From Amycolatopsis keratiniphila subsp. keratiniphila (GTDB lineage: Bacteria; Actinomycetota; Actinomycetes; Mycobacteriales; Pseudonocardiaceae), in assembly GCF_001620365.2 (NCBI RefSeq), contig NZ_LQMT02000011.1, positions 4,968 to 64,058 on the forward strand: 59,091 nt of DNA, in the 5' to 3' direction. Position 1 is the stretch's first letter, and each line of letters starts with the position of its first letter. The notes beneath the pieces are model-generated. The model made no database searches and had not been told where the DNA came from. It worked only from the letters and a program-made list of their open reading frames with translations. The position numbers were made by a program, and so were the translations under genes. Positions 44,024 through 51,377 of this stretch are shown in pieces.

Positions 44024-44434
44024 ATGTACACCCCGTCCGCACGACCGTTTCCGGTGGCGCTGAACCCCGGCGACCCGGTCCGGGAAGCGGTGCTCCAGGC
44101 CGCCACGGCCCGGCTCGACGAGGAGTTCGGCGATCAGGTCCAGGTGGCCGTGGAACAGCTCGACCGGCTCGGTCCCTGGGTGTTCCTGCAGGGCACGATG
44201 CGTCCCGCCCAAGCCGGCCGTCCGTACTACGCCGGCACCATCTACGAGAACCGCCGGGCCGACGGCGTCATGTCCGACGTCTATGTCGCCCTGCTCAAGA
44301 AGAAGAGCGATACGAACGTCGACGACGACCCGCGGTCCTGGCGGGTGGCCAACTGCGCCATCGGCCCGACCGACGTCGCCTGGCTGACCTGGCCGGACGA
44401 CTACGAGATCCCGCAGGAGCTGTTCGGGTTCTGA
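44024..44434 (+). CDS. Hypothetical protein in the type VII-like operon
   Basis: This 136-residue protein has no signal peptide and no recognised domain. It contains RLDEEFGDQVQVAVEQLDRLGPWVFLQG and a Trp-rich tail (VAWLTWPDDYEIPQ). It lies 78 bp after the CHAP-like protein, with GGGAGG 7 bases before its ATG. Its position suggests a cytoplasmic partner such as an immunity protein or chaperone, but nothing in the sequence proves this. Confidence 0.6.
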   Translation: MYTPSARPFPVALNPGDPVREAVLQAATARLDEEFGDQVQVAVEQLDRLGPWVFLQGTMRPAQAGRPYYAGTIYENRRADGVMSDVYVALLKKKSDTNVDDDPRSWRVANCAIGPTDVAWLTWPDDYEIPQELFGF

Positions 44435-44439
44435 GCCGC

Positions 44440-44533
44440 ACTCACGTGATCGAAGCCGGAACTCGCGTGATCAGAGGCGGAACACCCGAGTGCGGCCTCC
44501 AATCACGCGAGTCACGTCCCTGATCACGCGAGT
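44440..44533. repeat. Four copies of an ATCACGCGAGT repeat in both orientations
   Basis: ACTCACGTGATC (44440), ACTCGCGTGATC (44461), ATCACGCGAGT (44502) and GATCACGCGAGT (44522) form two head-to-head pairs able to fold into a large hairpin. They follow the type VII-like operon and face the convergent glycosyltransferase gene. Confidence 0.65.
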
Positions 44534-44601
44534 CACGCCTTTGCACACGCCGTGCCTGTGTTCCCGACCGGGACACGGTTGGCTCTAGCCGTCCTTAGCA
44601 C

Positions 44602-45585
44602 TCACGAGGTCCGCGCCCAGTCCGGCAGGGTGCGGGCGACCTCGTCGGGCGAGGGCATCCGGGCGATCTCCTCGGCGATCGCCCGGGCCGCGTCGCGATG
44701 GCCGTTCCGCCCCAGCAGGGTCCGCGTGTGTCCGGTGACGGCTTCCGCGTTCAGTTCGCCGGGCTGAAGGCTCAGCGCGGCCCCCGCGGTGCACAGCGCT
44801 TCGGCGTTGGCGAAGTGGTCGGCGCCCTGGGGGAGGACCAGCTGCGGGACACCGGCGGCGAGGGCGCCGAGCGTCGTGCCGCTGCCGCCGTGGTGCACCA
44901 CCACGTCGACGTGCGGCATCAGATCCGGTTGCGCTACCCAGGCCCGCACCGTGACGTCGTCCGGGAGGGCGCCGAGTTCCTCCGGGCGGATCCGTCCCGA
45001 CGCGACCACCACGTGCGCGCCGAGCGGCGCCAGCCCCCGGATGGCCGTGGTGAGCACTGCCGGCGTGCCGAACGCGGTGCCGAGCGTCAGGTAGATCAGC
45101 GGTCGCGCGGTCTTTTCCAGCCGCGGCGCCGGTTCGGAGAACGGAACGGGACGCAGTTCGACGCGTTCGGCCGTCGCGAGGAAATCCTTGTCCTGCAAGG
45201 AAGGCGGGCAGATGTCGAGATGCGGCCGGGCGGGCCGCGCCGGCGGCTGAAGCCCGATCCCGTCGGGGAACATGCGGCCGAAACCGTGCCAGAGCCCCGG
45301 GATCCCGGCGCGTTCCGCGGCGACGGCCACTCCCGGTTGCCCCCATTCGTGCACGACGAGGTCGGGCCGTAGCCGCGCCAAGTCCGGTTCGAGGTCCTCG
45401 GCGTAGATCTCGTAGAACGCGTCCGCCGGCCGGAACGGCCTGAGACCGTTCCGGAGCAGCGGCGGATGGACGTTCTCGCCGGCGGCGAACCACACCTCGT
45501 GCCCGGCGTCCCTGGCGGCGATCGCGAGGGGGATCAGCGGATAGGTGTGGCCGACCGACGCAAGGCTGGCGAAAAGGACTCGCAT
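44602..45585 (-). CDS. Orphan GT1-family glycosyltransferase
   Basis: This 327-residue GT-B protein of the GT1/MGT type starts MRVLFASLASVGHTYPLIPLA and carries donor motif VVHHGGSGTTLGALAAGVPQLVLPQGADHFANAE. It is shorter than typical antibiotic GTs (about 380-410), mainly in the N-terminal acceptor half. It is not close to the gtfA-C paralogues and lies outside the antibiotic cluster on the opposite strand, so a role in that pathway is unlikely. The upstream in-frame ATG (MFRTSGAN) is not preferred because it lies before the conserved MRVLFAS start. Confidence 0.85.
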   Translation of the reverse strand: MRVLFASLASVGHTYPLIPLAIAARDAGHEVWFAAGENVHPPLLRNGLRPFRPADAFYEIYAEDLEPDLARLRPDLVVHEWGQPGVAVAAERAGIPGLWHGFGRMFPDGIGLQPPARPARPHLDICPPSLQDKDFLATAERVELRPVPFSEPAPRLEKTARPLIYLTLGTAFGTPAVLTTAIRGLAPLGAHVVVASGRIRPEELGALPDDVTVRAWVAQPDLMPHVDVVVHHGGSGTTLGALAAGVPQLVLPQGADHFANAEALCTAGAALSLQPGELNAEAVTGHTRTLLGRNGHRDAARAIAEEIARMPSPDEVARTLPDWARTS

Positions 45586-45648
45586 TCTCCAGATGTTAGC
45601 ACCAGATGTTCTGAACATCTGAAAGCTCGGGTGGTCGCGCTGAACACC

Positions 45649-46116
45649 TCACCGCACCTCCAGCTGCAGGGAGCTGTTCGGCACACCGCAGACCACCTCG
45701 GTCCCGGATTCCGTCAGGCGGGCGCAAGTCCACTTGCCCTGGATGTCGAGCACCCGCTCGCCGGGTCCTTCGGCCTGCGGCAGTTTCCCGTAGTACTCGG
45801 TGATCACGTTGTACGCTTCGGTGCAGCCCGGCGTGGTGCCGTCCGTGGCGGCCACCGCGATCAGGTCCATTTTCGGCCGCCCGGGGGCACCGACCTGTCC
45901 GCCGTGCTTGCTGCAGTTGACGTCTCCGCTCGAAGACTCTCCGGCGGCCGCCGCCCCCTGGCCACCGCCCGGCTGAGCCTGTTCGACGGCCGCGTTCTTC
46001 ACCGGAGAACCATTTCCCACGACATTGTTCCCCGTGCACGCGGAAAGCAGTGCGGTGGCCGCGAGTGCGCCACCCACAATGGCGGCTTTGACGGTCTTCT
46101 TCGCGGTGAATTTCAT
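45649..46116 (-). CDS. Lipoprotein of unknown function
   Basis: This 155-residue protein has a lipoprotein signal: KFTAKKTVKAAIVGG, then the lipobox LLSACTG, so the mature N-terminus is a lipidated Cys. After a low-complexity Gly/Ala/Gln segment the C-terminal part has four Cys (VNCSKHG, TPGCTEAY, WTCARL, VVCGVP), likely forming two disulfides. gcgcccctctc lies upstream; the ribosome site GAGGGGCGCTGA is acceptable. Several actinomycete cell-envelope lipoproteins look like this; no function is known. Confidence 0.75.
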   Translation of the reverse strand: MKFTAKKTVKAAIVGGALAATALLSACTGNNVVGNGSPVKNAAVEQAQPGGGQGAAAAGESSSGDVNCSKHGGQVGAPGRPKMDLIAVAATDGTTPGCTEAYNVITEYYGKLPQAEGPGERVLDIQGKWTCARLTESGTEVVCGVPNSSLQLEVR

Positions 46117-46309
46117 TTCAGCGCCCCTCTCGCATCCCTTGTTCGAAGCTTTGTCCCCGAAGACGCCGGAAGTGGAATGGGGTTGCGTCGAAAAGCGGCC
46201 GCGGCGCGGGGCTGCCCGAAGGTCCGGACCGGCGTGCCCGCACGGGCACGACCGTGTCCGGCCACGCAACCCTCCCGGCGTGACCCGCCGGGAGGGGGGC
46301 GCGAGCGGG

Positions 46310-47050
46310 TTACGGGATGACGCGGTTGCGCAGGTTGTTCGGGTACGGGCCTTCGCCGTGGATGTTCAGCTCTTTGGCCACTTCGAAGCTGTAGAACGGA
46401 TGCGAGTTGAAGTAGCTGTCCAGATTGGTGCCGCCGAAGCAGATCAGATCCGCGCCGCCTCCCGCGTTGGGGCCGTTGCAGAGGCTCAAGGTCGGGTACC
46501 GGAAGGAATCCACCGGCCGGAAACCGGCGCCACCGGGGCCGGGAACGGGCAGATGCCCGATCAGGCCGCCGGGATCACCCGGCCAGTTCGACTCGACGGG
46601 CTGCCGCCGCCCGTCGGCGAACAGCACGCCCTGGATGTTCCGTCCGGGCGGTTCGGTCTCCAGCACCGTGCCCGCGACGAGCGCGCCGAGGCTGAACCCG
46701 ACGATGTACACCTTCGTTTCGAGGTCGCAGCCGTAGGTGACATAGAGGTTGTAGAGCGCGGTGCGGAGATTGGCGACACCGGCGTCGACATCGGCGTACA
46801 GATTGACGTCGCCGGCACTGTTCGGATACGGGATGCGCACCGGGTCGGCGCCGCCCGGCGCGAGTCCCCGGTCGAGCAGCTTTTGCGCGCCACCGTCCTG
46901 ATATCCCGGGACGACGAACATGACGGGCCCGCACGGACCCTCCGGCCGGGCGGGTGCCGCCTGCGCCGCTCCCGCACCGGCGATCGCGCCGGCCAGGGTG
47001 ACGACGGACAGGACGGCGGTCGCGAGCAAACGCGCTCCGGTTCTTTTCAT
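46310..47050 (-). CDS. Secreted alpha/beta hydrolase (PE-PPE/cutinase-like)
   Basis: This 246-residue protein has a clear signal peptide ending near AAQAAPARP and an alpha/beta-hydrolase core. The core has MFVVPGYQDGG, an Asn/Asp-rich turn VNLYADVDAGVANL, nucleophile elbow IVGFSLGALVAG and a late Cys pair (LSLCNGPN, LICFGG). The pattern resembles the PE-PPE domain, a cutinase-like esterase of mycobacteria and relatives. It is the first of a group of exported proteins on the minus strand. Confidence 0.78.
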   Translation of the reverse strand: MKRTGARLLATAVLSVVTLAGAIAGAGAAQAAPARPEGPCGPVMFVVPGYQDGGAQKLLDRGLAPGGADPVRIPYPNSAGDVNLYADVDAGVANLRTALYNLYVTYGCDLETKVYIVGFSLGALVAGTVLETEPPGRNIQGVLFADGRRQPVESNWPGDPGGLIGHLPVPGPGGAGFRPVDSFRYPTLSLCNGPNAGGGADLICFGGTNLDSYFNSHPFYSFEVAKELNIHGEGPYPNNLRNRVIP

Positions 47051-47244
47051 CGGTTTCTCCCCACTGTCGTATTGCCGCGCCGAACGCTAATGAGGGCCGA
47101 TGAAATACCGATGAAATATGCCGCCGTACGCACTTTCGGGTGAAGTTTCGATGCGACGGCGTGGACACCGAAAGTGCGAACGAAATCGGCGGGCTCACAG
47201 GGAAACACCCGCGGCGCCACGGGTGTCCTGCCGGATACGCGGAC

Positions 47245-47796
47245 TCAGGCCCTGGTGTTGACACTGACCGGGCGGGAACCGGTCGGCGGGGTCCAGCCCT
47301 GGAGGGTGGAGCGGATGCCGACGCGGGTGGAGCAGTTGATCACCTGGTAGTGCAGGTGATAGTCGGTGGCCGCGCCGGTCTTGCCCGACCAGCCGATGAC
47401 CCGGCCCTGCGGGACCCAGGTGCCCGCGTCATAGATGGCGCGGTTCAGGTGGATGTACTGCGTGCAGGTGCCGTTGGAGTGCCGGATGATCACCTCGATG
47501 CCGTTCTGCCAGTACGGCGACCAGTCCGAGACGAGGATCTGGCCGCCCTGCGCCGCCGACACCTCGTAGTTGGCCGGGAGCGCGAAGTCCCAGGCGTATT
47601 CGTTGTAGGGGCCGGTGTGGGAGAAAGTGCCCTCAGGTGCCTGGGAGACGGTGTAGGCCTCGCCTGCCGGGTACGGCAGTTCGTAGTAGTGGTCCGCGGC
47701 CGAAGCCGTGGCCGACCCGGTGATCGTGACGCCCGCCGCCATCAGTACGGCGGCCGCCATCGTGACCAGCCTGCGCGGTAGTGCGTTTCCGCTCAT
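47245..47796 (-). CDS. Secreted M23-family-like peptidase domain protein
   Basis: This 183-residue exported protein has a signal peptide ending near ATASA. The domain carries an M23-like metal arrangement: HTGPYNEYAWDFALP (His and Asp), GIEVIIRHSNGTCTQYIHLN and the HxH motif in TDYHLHYQVI. M23 enzymes cleave peptidoglycan cross-bridges. Two Cys (TCTQ, INCST) could form a disulfide. ATG 47796 was chosen over a start 23 codons upstream, which would bury the signal peptide. Confidence 0.8.
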   Translation of the reverse strand: MSGNALPRRLVTMAAAVLMAAGVTITGSATASAADHYYELPYPAGEAYTVSQAPEGTFSHTGPYNEYAWDFALPANYEVSAAQGGQILVSDWSPYWQNGIEVIIRHSNGTCTQYIHLNRAIYDAGTWVPQGRVIGWSGKTGAATDYHLHYQVINCSTRVGIRSTLQGWTPPTGSRPVSVNTRA

Positions 47797-47918
47797 ATGC
47801 CCTCGCTTTCGTGCGTTCGACGCCCTGCCGTCGGCCGGGCGTCCCTGACTGAACAGGCAGGCCACGGCCCGGACAATGGTTTGTTCAGGGCTTGCGCGAA
47901 GGCGAGGATCGGGCTATT

Positions 47919-48359
47919 TCAGCGGCGGCCGGCGGCCAGGATGACGAGGAACTGGCCGCCGCCCGGCTCGACGGAGGCGGTCACCGGCAGCCCCGGCACG
48001 AGCCGGGAGAAGCGGTCCACCAGCCAGTCGGCCGCCTCTTGGGCATCCTGTTTCGTCGGGCAACGGGCCACCATTTCGCGGCCGCCCTTGCGCTCCAGCC
48101 GTCCGGCGACGGTGATCAGCGGCGCGGGTTCGACCACGTGCAGCCGGTCGGGCCAGGCGATGACCACCTTGACCGCTCCCTTGCGGGTGTTGCACCCGCG
48201 GTGCGCGAGCCGTTCGGCGATCTTGGCCTTCCGGTCCGCGGTGCGGCTGTCGACGCTCGGGCCACGCGGGTCGTTCACCGACATGTCCGGGTCGACCGGT
48301 TCGTCGCACACCCAGCATCGCCAGCCGTCGCGTTCGGCCACGTCGTCGAGGAGACTCAC
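47919..48359 (-). CDS. HNH-type zinc-finger protein, unknown function
   Basis: This 146-residue cytoplasmic protein has CWVCDEPVDPD near the N-terminus and LAHRGCNTRKG about 40 residues later, the Cys and His arrangement of HNH-endonuclease zinc folds. The second half (about 70-146) is a separate small alpha/beta region with no recognised motif. It may bind nucleic acid. There is no sign of a toxin/immunity or restriction partner. A strong hairpin lies immediately upstream, shared with the next gene on this strand. Confidence 0.6.
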   Translation of the reverse strand: MSLLDDVAERDGWRCWVCDEPVDPDMSVNDPRGPSVDSRTADRKAKIAERLAHRGCNTRKGAVKVVIAWPDRLHVVEPAPLITVAGRLERKGGREMVARCPTKQDAQEAADWLVDRFSRLVPGLPVTASVEPGGGQFLVILAAGRR

Positions 48360-48379
48360 CCGGCCAACCTAGCTTGAAA

Positions 48380-48432
48380 TCCGTGAAGGCCTCCTTGAGG
48401 GACCCAGAGTCCCTCAAGGAGGCCTTCACGGA
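48380..48432. terminator. 23-bp perfect hairpin (CCGTGAAGGCCTCC family)
   Basis: Arms starting TCCGTGAAGGCCTCCTTG pair perfectly over 23 bp around a 7-base loop. It lies 6 bp beyond the stop of the 48438 gene on the minus strand and 21 bp upstream of the next, so it probably terminates the secreted-protein transcript. Confidence 0.75.
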
Positions 48433-48437
48433 CATGC

Positions 48438-48719
48438 CTACTTCGTGCAGTGGATCCCGGCCTCACCGCGGTACATCACGAAGCTGATCTTCACCGAGTA
48501 CAGGTGGATGATCACGCACTGGTCCTGCGTGTACCCGTAGGCGGAAGCGTGGTCGTAGGCCTGCTGCAACGCCGTCCGCTTGGCCGAGGCCGACGTCTTC
48601 TCCACGGTGGTCCCGAGGAACGCGCGGGTCTCCTCGGCGCTCGCCACCGACGGCGCGAGTGTCATGAGTCCCGCGAGGACCACGGCGGCTCCCGTGGTGC
48701 GGGCGATCGTCCTGTTCAT
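48438..48719 (-). CDS. Small secreted two-cysteine protein (paralogue A)
   Basis: This 93-residue protein has a signal peptide ending at SVASA and a mature part of about 65 residues. The mature part starts EETRAFLGTT, includes DQCVIIHLY and ends HCTK. The layout ET-x-F-x-GT, then A-rich helix, then QC and a C-terminal Cys, is shared with the neighbouring 48737 gene, so the two are distant paralogues with one likely disulfide each. No known family recognised. It ends at a strong hairpin. Confidence 0.65.
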   Translation of the reverse strand: MNRTIARTTGAAVVLAGLMTLAPSVASAEETRAFLGTTVEKTSASAKRTALQQAYDHASAYGYTQDQCVIIHLYSVKISFVMYRGEAGIHCTK

Positions 48720-48736
48720 GCTTTCCCCTCCTGGTT

Positions 48737-49003
48737 TCAGCGCTGGCAGTAGAGCCAGACGGTGGCGCTGTAGTAGCTGGTCTGTGACCGGACGTCGGAA
48801 CTGCGGACGTAACACTGCGAGTCCAGCCAGCCCGTGTTGCGGGCGAAGGTGCGGGCGACCTTTTCCGCCGAGCTGATGGCGTCCGTCGGATACGGGCCGA
48901 TGCCGGTGCCGTGGAAATTCCCGGTCTCCACGGCGAGCGCGGGCTGCGCCGACATGGTCACCGCGGCCACCACCAGTGCCGCCGCGGTCAGAAATTTCTT
49001 CAT
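48737..49003 (-). CDS. Small secreted two-cysteine protein (paralogue B)
   Basis: This 88-residue protein has signal peptide KKFLTAAALVVAAVTMSAQPALA and a mature part starting VETGNFHGTGIGPYPTDA, with SQCYVRSS and a terminal YCQR. It lies 17 bp upstream of paralogue A on the same strand, so the two are co-transcribed. Its start faces the XRE/ImmA/membrane operon across a 155-bp spacer with a repeated motif, which suggests joint control. Confidence 0.65.
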   Translation of the reverse strand: MKKFLTAAALVVAAVTMSAQPALAVETGNFHGTGIGPYPTDAISSAEKVARTFARNTGWLDSQCYVRSSDVRSQTSYYSATVWLYCQR

Positions 49004-49052
49004 GAAAGATCCCCCTTCTGGTCGTCAGCCAGGATCGACTGACTCCCCTCGG

Positions 49053-49149
49053 TCATTCATCTCAGCTAACGTGGAAACCGTATGGCGACGGCCGTCCGGC
49101 TGTCAACCCAGATGAACGAAGTGCCACAGTTCATTCATTTCAGCTAACG
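49053..49149. promoter_or_regulatory. Direct repeat TCATTCAT(C/T)TCAGCTAACG, candidate operator pair
   Basis: TCATTCATCTCAGCTAACG (49053-49071) and TCATTCATTTCAGCTAACG (49131-49149) match at 18 of 19 positions, 78 bp apart. They lie between the small secreted protein genes and the divergent XRE gene. The right copy runs into the XRE ribosome site (cggagg). Repeats of this kind in a divergent promoter suggest binding by the XRE protein or a sigma factor. Confidence 0.6.
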
Positions 49150-49158
49150 GAGGTGAAG

Positions 49159-49581
49159 ATGACCGAACCACGGGCGACCACGCTCACCGACCGGATCGAC
49201 CGCCTCTTCCAGGTGGTCCGGCGGCCGAACGGTGAGCAGCACAGCCACGAGGAGGTGGCCCGCGCCTGCCGGGAGAGCACCGGCGAGTCGTTTTCCGCCG
49301 CCTACCTCTGGCAACTGCGGACCGGCCGCCGGGACAACCCGACCAAACGGCACCTCGAAGCGCTCGCGGCGTTCTTCCAGGTGCCGCCCGCGTACTTCTT
49401 CGACGACGAACAGGGGAGGGCCCTTGCCGAGGAGGTCGAATTGCTGGGAGCGTTGCGCAACAGCGCGGTGCGCAACCTGGCGTTGCGTGCGGTGACGCTG
49501 TCCGAGGAGGGGCTCGGCACCGTGACCGACATCGTCGAGGCGATCAAACGGCGCGAGTCCAAGCGTGACCAGGGGGAGTAG
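49159..49581 (+). CDS. XRE-family transcriptional regulator
   Basis: This 140-residue DNA-binding protein has an N-terminal helix-turn-helix (HEEVARACRESTGESFSAAYLWQLRTGRR in two short stretches: EEVARACRES, AAYLWQLRTG) followed by NPTKRHLEALAAFFQVPPAYFF, a usual Cro/CI/XRE pattern. ATG 49159 follows GGAGG by 5 bases; GTG 49153 is in frame but inside that site. It is first in an operon with an ImmA/IrrE-like protease and a membrane protein, and its likely operators lie just upstream. Confidence 0.85.
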   Translation: MTEPRATTLTDRIDRLFQVVRRPNGEQHSHEEVARACRESTGESFSAAYLWQLRTGRRDNPTKRHLEALAAFFQVPPAYFFDDEQGRALAEEVELLGALRNSAVRNLALRAVTLSEEGLGTVTDIVEAIKRRESKRDQGE

Positions 49582-49583
49582 CC

Positions 49584-50066
49584 ATGCTGGGCAGGAAGAG
49601 TGCGCTCTGGCGCAGATGTGAGCGCATCGCGGGCGGCGTGCGGCTGCCGGAGCCGTTCGACGTCACCACGTTGTTCGGCGAGGTCGCGGCGATGCGAGGG
49701 CGGCCCATCGAACTGGTGCCGCTCGCCGCGCGGCCGGGGGCGCCGTGCGGGGTGCTCGCGGCCACCGACCGGGCGGACTACGTGTTCTACACGCGGGACA
49801 CGTCCCCGTTGCACCAGCGGCACATCCTGCTCCACGAACTCGGTCACCTGCTGTGCGGGCACGTCGAAGGCGAGGTGCGGCCGGAGACGATCGCGGAGAT
49901 CGTCGCGCCGAGCCTGTCGGTGGACCTGGTCCGCCGGGTCCTCGGCCGCACCACCTACGCGCAGGAACAGGAGAAGGAAGCCGAACTGGTCGCGTCGCTG
50001 CTCATGCGCCGCGCCGCGCGCACCGGGCCGGAGAACGATCGGCTGCGCCACGCCCTCGGTTCATGA
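49584..50066 (+). CDS. ImmA/IrrE-family metallopeptidase-like protein
   Basis: This 160-residue protein has the zinc motif HILLHELGHLLCGH (HELGH) and a downstream Glu-rich helix QEQEKEAELVASLLM that could give the third ligand. The ImmA/IrrE family cleaves an XRE-type repressor in response to a signal, as ImmA does to ImmR. The gene is 2 bp after the XRE gene and overlaps the membrane protein gene by 4 bases, so the three are one transcript. The cleaved target here is inferred to be the XRE protein. Confidence 0.82.
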   Translation: MLGRKSALWRRCERIAGGVRLPEPFDVTTLFGEVAAMRGRPIELVPLAARPGAPCGVLAATDRADYVFYTRDTSPLHQRHILLHELGHLLCGHVEGEVRPETIAEIVAPSLSVDLVRRVLGRTTYAQEQEKEAELVASLLMRRAARTGPENDRLRHALGS

Positions 50067-51142
50067 TCAGCTATCTGTCCGCCGCGCTGCTGGCGTTGAT
50101 CGGGCTCACCCGGCTGATGACGGTCCGCGCCGGGCCGAGGTACCTGGCCACGTTCTTCCTCAGCATGGCGGCGGGCCTCGCCGTCTCCGCGGAGGACACG
50201 GTCCGGCTGCTCGGCGACGAACTGCTCCCGCGGCTGGTCACCAACGCGCTGCAACTGCTCGCGATGCGCGCGCTGCTGCAACTGGTCCGCAGCACCCGGT
50301 CGCCGGAGAAGTCGACGCCGTTCTGGCCGATCGTGGTGTGCTGGGCCCTGATGGTGTTGTGCTACCTGGACTTCGCGCCGCATCGGCTCGAAGCGGGCAC
50401 GTCCGGATTCCAATGGCGCTTCAGCATCGTGGCCTACCAGGTGATCCTGACGACGTACGCGGTCACGTGCCTGGTGCTGTTCATCCGTACGCTCGTCCGC
50501 AGCGCCGCGGGCCGTCCACGAGGCGCGTTCCGGACCGGTCTGCGGATCCTGATCTGTGCCGCCGTCGTCACCATCGGCTGGGCGCTGTTCTCCGGGCTTC
50601 CCTCGCTGTGGCTGGAGATCACCGACCTCGCGGACCTCGACTTCATGCCCCGCGCCCGCCTGGTCGGGCTCTGCGCGATGGTGTTGTGGGTGCTCGGCGG
50701 ACTGTTCACCACCTGGGACGGCGCGCTCCGGCTAGCGCGCTCGTGGCGGAGGATCCGGGCGGTGACACCGTTGTGGAAGGAACTCGTCGCCGCCCACCCG
50801 CAGATCGCGCTGCCCGTGCGGCACGACCTCGAATTCACCTTGTACCGCAGGGTGATCGAGATCCGTGACGGCCTGCTGGCGTTGCGGGCACACGTCCCGC
50901 CGCATATCGGGGACTGGCTGCGCGTCCCGGTCGACGAGCCGACGCGCGCCGCCGCCGAACTCGCCGCGGCGCTGGTGATGCGGGAGGCGGGCCGGAGCTG
51001 GCCGGACAACCCGGCGGGCCCGCACCCCAGCGCGACGGACGAAAGTGCCTGGCTGGGCGCGGTCTCGTCCGCGTTCACGCGGTCCCGTGTGGTGCGGGAG
51101 GTCCGTGAACGCGCGCTGGCGGAGGCCGGGCGGCCGTCCTGA
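50063..51142 (+). CDS. Multi-spanning membrane protein (MAB_1171c-like)
   Basis: This 359-residue protein has six to seven hydrophobic segments in its first 230 residues, then a cytoplasmic domain of about 130 residues (ARSWRRIRAVTPLWKELVAAHP). The layout matches the MAB_1171c/DUF6545-type proteins often found behind XRE and ImmA-like genes in actinomycetes. It may act as a sensor or transporter for the pair. The ATG overlaps the protease gene stop (ATGA). Function has not been shown as far as I know. Confidence 0.72.
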   Translation: MISYLSAALLALIGLTRLMTVRAGPRYLATFFLSMAAGLAVSAEDTVRLLGDELLPRLVTNALQLLAMRALLQLVRSTRSPEKSTPFWPIVVCWALMVLCYLDFAPHRLEAGTSGFQWRFSIVAYQVILTTYAVTCLVLFIRTLVRSAAGRPRGAFRTGLRILICAAVVTIGWALFSGLPSLWLEITDLADLDFMPRARLVGLCAMVLWVLGGLFTTWDGALRLARSWRRIRAVTPLWKELVAAHPQIALPVRHDLEFTLYRRVIEIRDGLLALRAHVPPHIGDWLRVPVDEPTRAAAELAAALVMREAGRSWPDNPAGPHPSATDESAWLGAVSSAFTRSRVVREVRERALAEAGRPS

Positions 51143-51145
51143 CGG

Positions 51146-51316
51146 CCGAGTTCCAGCGTCGCGTTGTGCAGCGACGAGTACAGCGGGTCGGAAGTGAAGT
51201 CCGGCCCGGTCTCATCGCCGAGGTCGACGAAGGGTTCCAGCGAGCGGCCGTGCCTGTCGCGGGGCGCCTCGTCCAGCCGGAAACCGGTGTGGTGCGAGAG
51301 TTCAGTACGGCCAGCG
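51146..51316 (-). pseudogene. Gene fragment, unknown protein
   Basis: On the minus strand one frame reads GRTELSHHTGFRLDEAP, then SLEPFVDLGDETGPDF and SDPLYSSLHNATLELG. It has very high GC at third positions, as in real genes here, but no credible start, stop or ribosome site. It lies between the membrane protein gene and a hairpin. It looks like the remains of a lost gene; the family is not recognised. Confidence 0.4.
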
Positions 51317-51340
51317 ACGTCGCCTGCGGCTGAGCGCCTC

Positions 51341-51375
51341 CTGTCGTGTCCGCGGGCCGGCCGCGGACACGACAG
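51341..51375. terminator. 15-bp perfect hairpin after the 51378 gene
   Basis: CTGTCGTGTCCGCGG and its exact complement flank 5 bases. It begins 2 bp beyond the stop of the minus-strand gene at 51378-52649 and should end that transcript. Confidence 0.7.
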
Positions 51376-51377
51376 GA

